Source: Maricurvus nonylphenolicus | GTDB lineage: Bacteria > Pseudomonadota > Gammaproteobacteria > Pseudomonadales > Cellvibrionaceae | DNA length: 64,000 nt | Assembly (NCBI RefSeq): GCF_042854845.1 | Contig: NZ_AP031498.1 | Span: forward strand, 4,464,001-4,528,000 | Direction: 5' to 3' | Shown here: in pieces, positions 63,256 through 64,000 of the stretch | Layout of the letters: every line of letters starts with the position of its first letter | Numbering within the stretch: position 1 is the first letter of the stretch | Notes under the pieces: generated by a model | The model's input: only the letters and a program-made list of their open reading frames with translations | What the model was told of the DNA's origin: nothing | Databases searched by the model: none | Made by a program: the position numbers and the translations under genes

Positions 63256-63621
63256 ATGAACGAAAAAGAGATCGTCGCATTATTTGAAGAGTGGAATAAT
63301 GCCCTGCAGACTGGAAACCCAAAAAACGTTGTAGCACTTTACGAAACCAACGCCATCCTGTTGCCAACCGTTTCCAATCAAGTTCGCCACAATCACGCAG
63401 AAATTGAAGACTATTTCGTTCATTTCCTCGCTAAAGGTCCAAAAGGCGAGATTAATGAGTCCAATGTTCGTACCTTTGGCGACATCGCTATTAACTCCGG
63501 TGTTTACACTTTCACCTTCAGTGATGGTGCTAGCGTGCAGGCTCGCTTCAGCTATATGTACCGCTGGAACGGCCAACGCTGGATGATTATTGAGCATCAC
63601 TCCTCAGCAATGCCAGAATAA
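63256..63621 (+). CDS. NTF2-like (SnoaL/DUF4440-type) protein
   Basis: A 121-residue cytoplasmic NTF2-fold protein with the family's EEWNNALQTGNPKNVVALYETNAILLPT start, a central DYFVHFL segment and the ARFSYMYRWNGQRWMIIEHHSS end. It resembles the CaMKII-association-domain-like/SgcJ group, whose role in bacteria is unclear. AAAGG precedes the ATG. It is ten bases after thrS2, hence in the zinc island transcript. Confidence 0.8.
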   Translation: MNEKEIVALFEEWNNALQTGNPKNVVALYETNAILLPTVSNQVRHNHAEIEDYFVHFLAKGPKGEINESNVRTFGDIAINSGVYTFTFSDGASVQARFSYMYRWNGQRWMIIEHHSSAMPE

Positions 63622-63647
63622 ATTATCGGCATTTCTTTTTGCTGTGA

Positions 63648-63682
63648 GGAAGGCCACTAGCGCGCAAGCGCCATGGCCTTCT
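63648..63682. terminator. Hairpin between convergent genes
   Basis: GAAGGCCA/TGGCCTTC arms (63649-63656 with 63674-63681) with a GCGC inner pairing lie between the NTF2-like gene and the convergent His-rich gene. A probable two-way terminator without a long T-run. Confidence 0.55.
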
Positions 63683-63701
63683 CATCAGTGACTCAATTCA
63701 C

Positions 63702-64000
63702 CTAGTTCGTCACAATCTCTACCGGGCCATGATCGTCGCAATGACCATCGTGTACATGATGCAGTCGGCCATCAACAATGTAATCAATATGATCCCCATG
63801 CGGGACGGCTTCATGACCACAACCTGGACCATGTACATGGTCGCCACAGGTATGCACCGGTAAGCATCCATCAGGATTCGTGGCAGTGACTTCGATGACA
63901 TGTTCATCATAGTGGTCTTGATGGGGATAATGCAGATGACCATCATGAAGATAATCTGTGTGATCACCATGGCGAATAGCGGTATGGCCGCAGCCAGGTC
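63702..64000 (-). CDS. Histidine-rich metal-binding-like protein, partial
   Basis: The last 98 residues of a gene that continues past the right edge. The protein is very rich in His, Asp and Cys. It has two similar units, each with a CGHxAxxHGDHxDY head and an H-rich tail (LHDGHLHYPHQDHYDEH, and LHHVHDGHCDDHGP), joined by a CLPVHTCGDHVHGPGCGH segment. This composition suits zinc storage or buffering. It is convergent with the zinc island; its promoter and any Zur box lie outside the window. The name of the family is not certain. Confidence 0.8.
   Translation of the reverse strand, partial: PGCGHTAIRHGDHTDYLHDGHLHYPHQDHYDEHVIEVTATNPDGCLPVHTCGDHVHGPGCGHEAVPHGDHIDYIVDGRLHHVHDGHCDDHGPVEIVTN

Overview
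The window reads as a chromosomal segment of a free-living, aerobic, Gram-negative gammaproteobacterium, most likely marine and near the Cellvibrionales (Saccharophagus/Teredinibacter-like). This placement is inferred from gene content: a complete gspC-N type II secretion operon, a LexA box of the CTGT-N8-ACAG type, Zur boxes, PilZ, FolE2 and DksA2. No tRNA, rRNA, CRISPR array, integrase or insertion sequence was seen.

Layout. 1-8.7 kb: the N-terminal part of a PhoH-like ATPase, a YbaK-type deacylase, a lone ExbD, HopJ, a protein with a decayed GIY-YIG domain, a fumarylacetoacetate-hydrolase-family enzyme, LexA-controlled dinB and a short PilZ-led operon. 8.8-16.6 kb: a two-gene RND efflux pump, a membrane-anchored helix-hairpin-helix protein, a cyclic-nucleotide-binding-domain protein, a fusion of a chalcone-isomerase-like domain to a TonB C-terminus, and a DUF1820 protein. 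16.6-26.7 kb: one nine-gene minus-strand operon encoding a trans-envelope motor (ExbB, two ExbD, an AgmX/TonB-like transducer) with three TPR proteins, two of them lipoproteins, and two small exported proteins. 26.9-39.7 kb: gspCDEFGHIJKLMN followed by apbE. 39.8-52 kb: an envelope redox region with a Tat-exported DUF1501 protein, three proteins with CxxCH haem motifs (one with a LamG-like domain, one with beta-propeller repeats), two outer-membrane barrels, a TlpA-like thioredoxin, DUF4266 and DUF3570. 51.9-56.2 kb: a LysR regulator and divergent peroxiredoxin-like gene, small exported proteins and rimO.

56.3-64 kb is a zinc-starvation island. Two Zur-box-like palindromes precede a COG0523 GTPase plus a DksA with half its zinc finger missing, and a run of metal-sparing or backup paralogues: dihydroorotase, FolE2, a second ThrRS and an NTF2-like protein. 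A histidine-rich protein runs off the right edge.

The most unusual DNA is not a gene. A composite repeat of about 390 bp, made of two very long hairpins (A and B), occurs at 16759-17155 and again, inverted, at 53634-54014. The inner stems keep pairing through compensatory changes, the outer stems differ in sequence yet are perfect or nearly so, and all four hairpin loops share one core. In both places the order is gene 3' end, then A, then B, in the sense direction, and the A and B loop cores are complementary to each other. I do not recognise this element.
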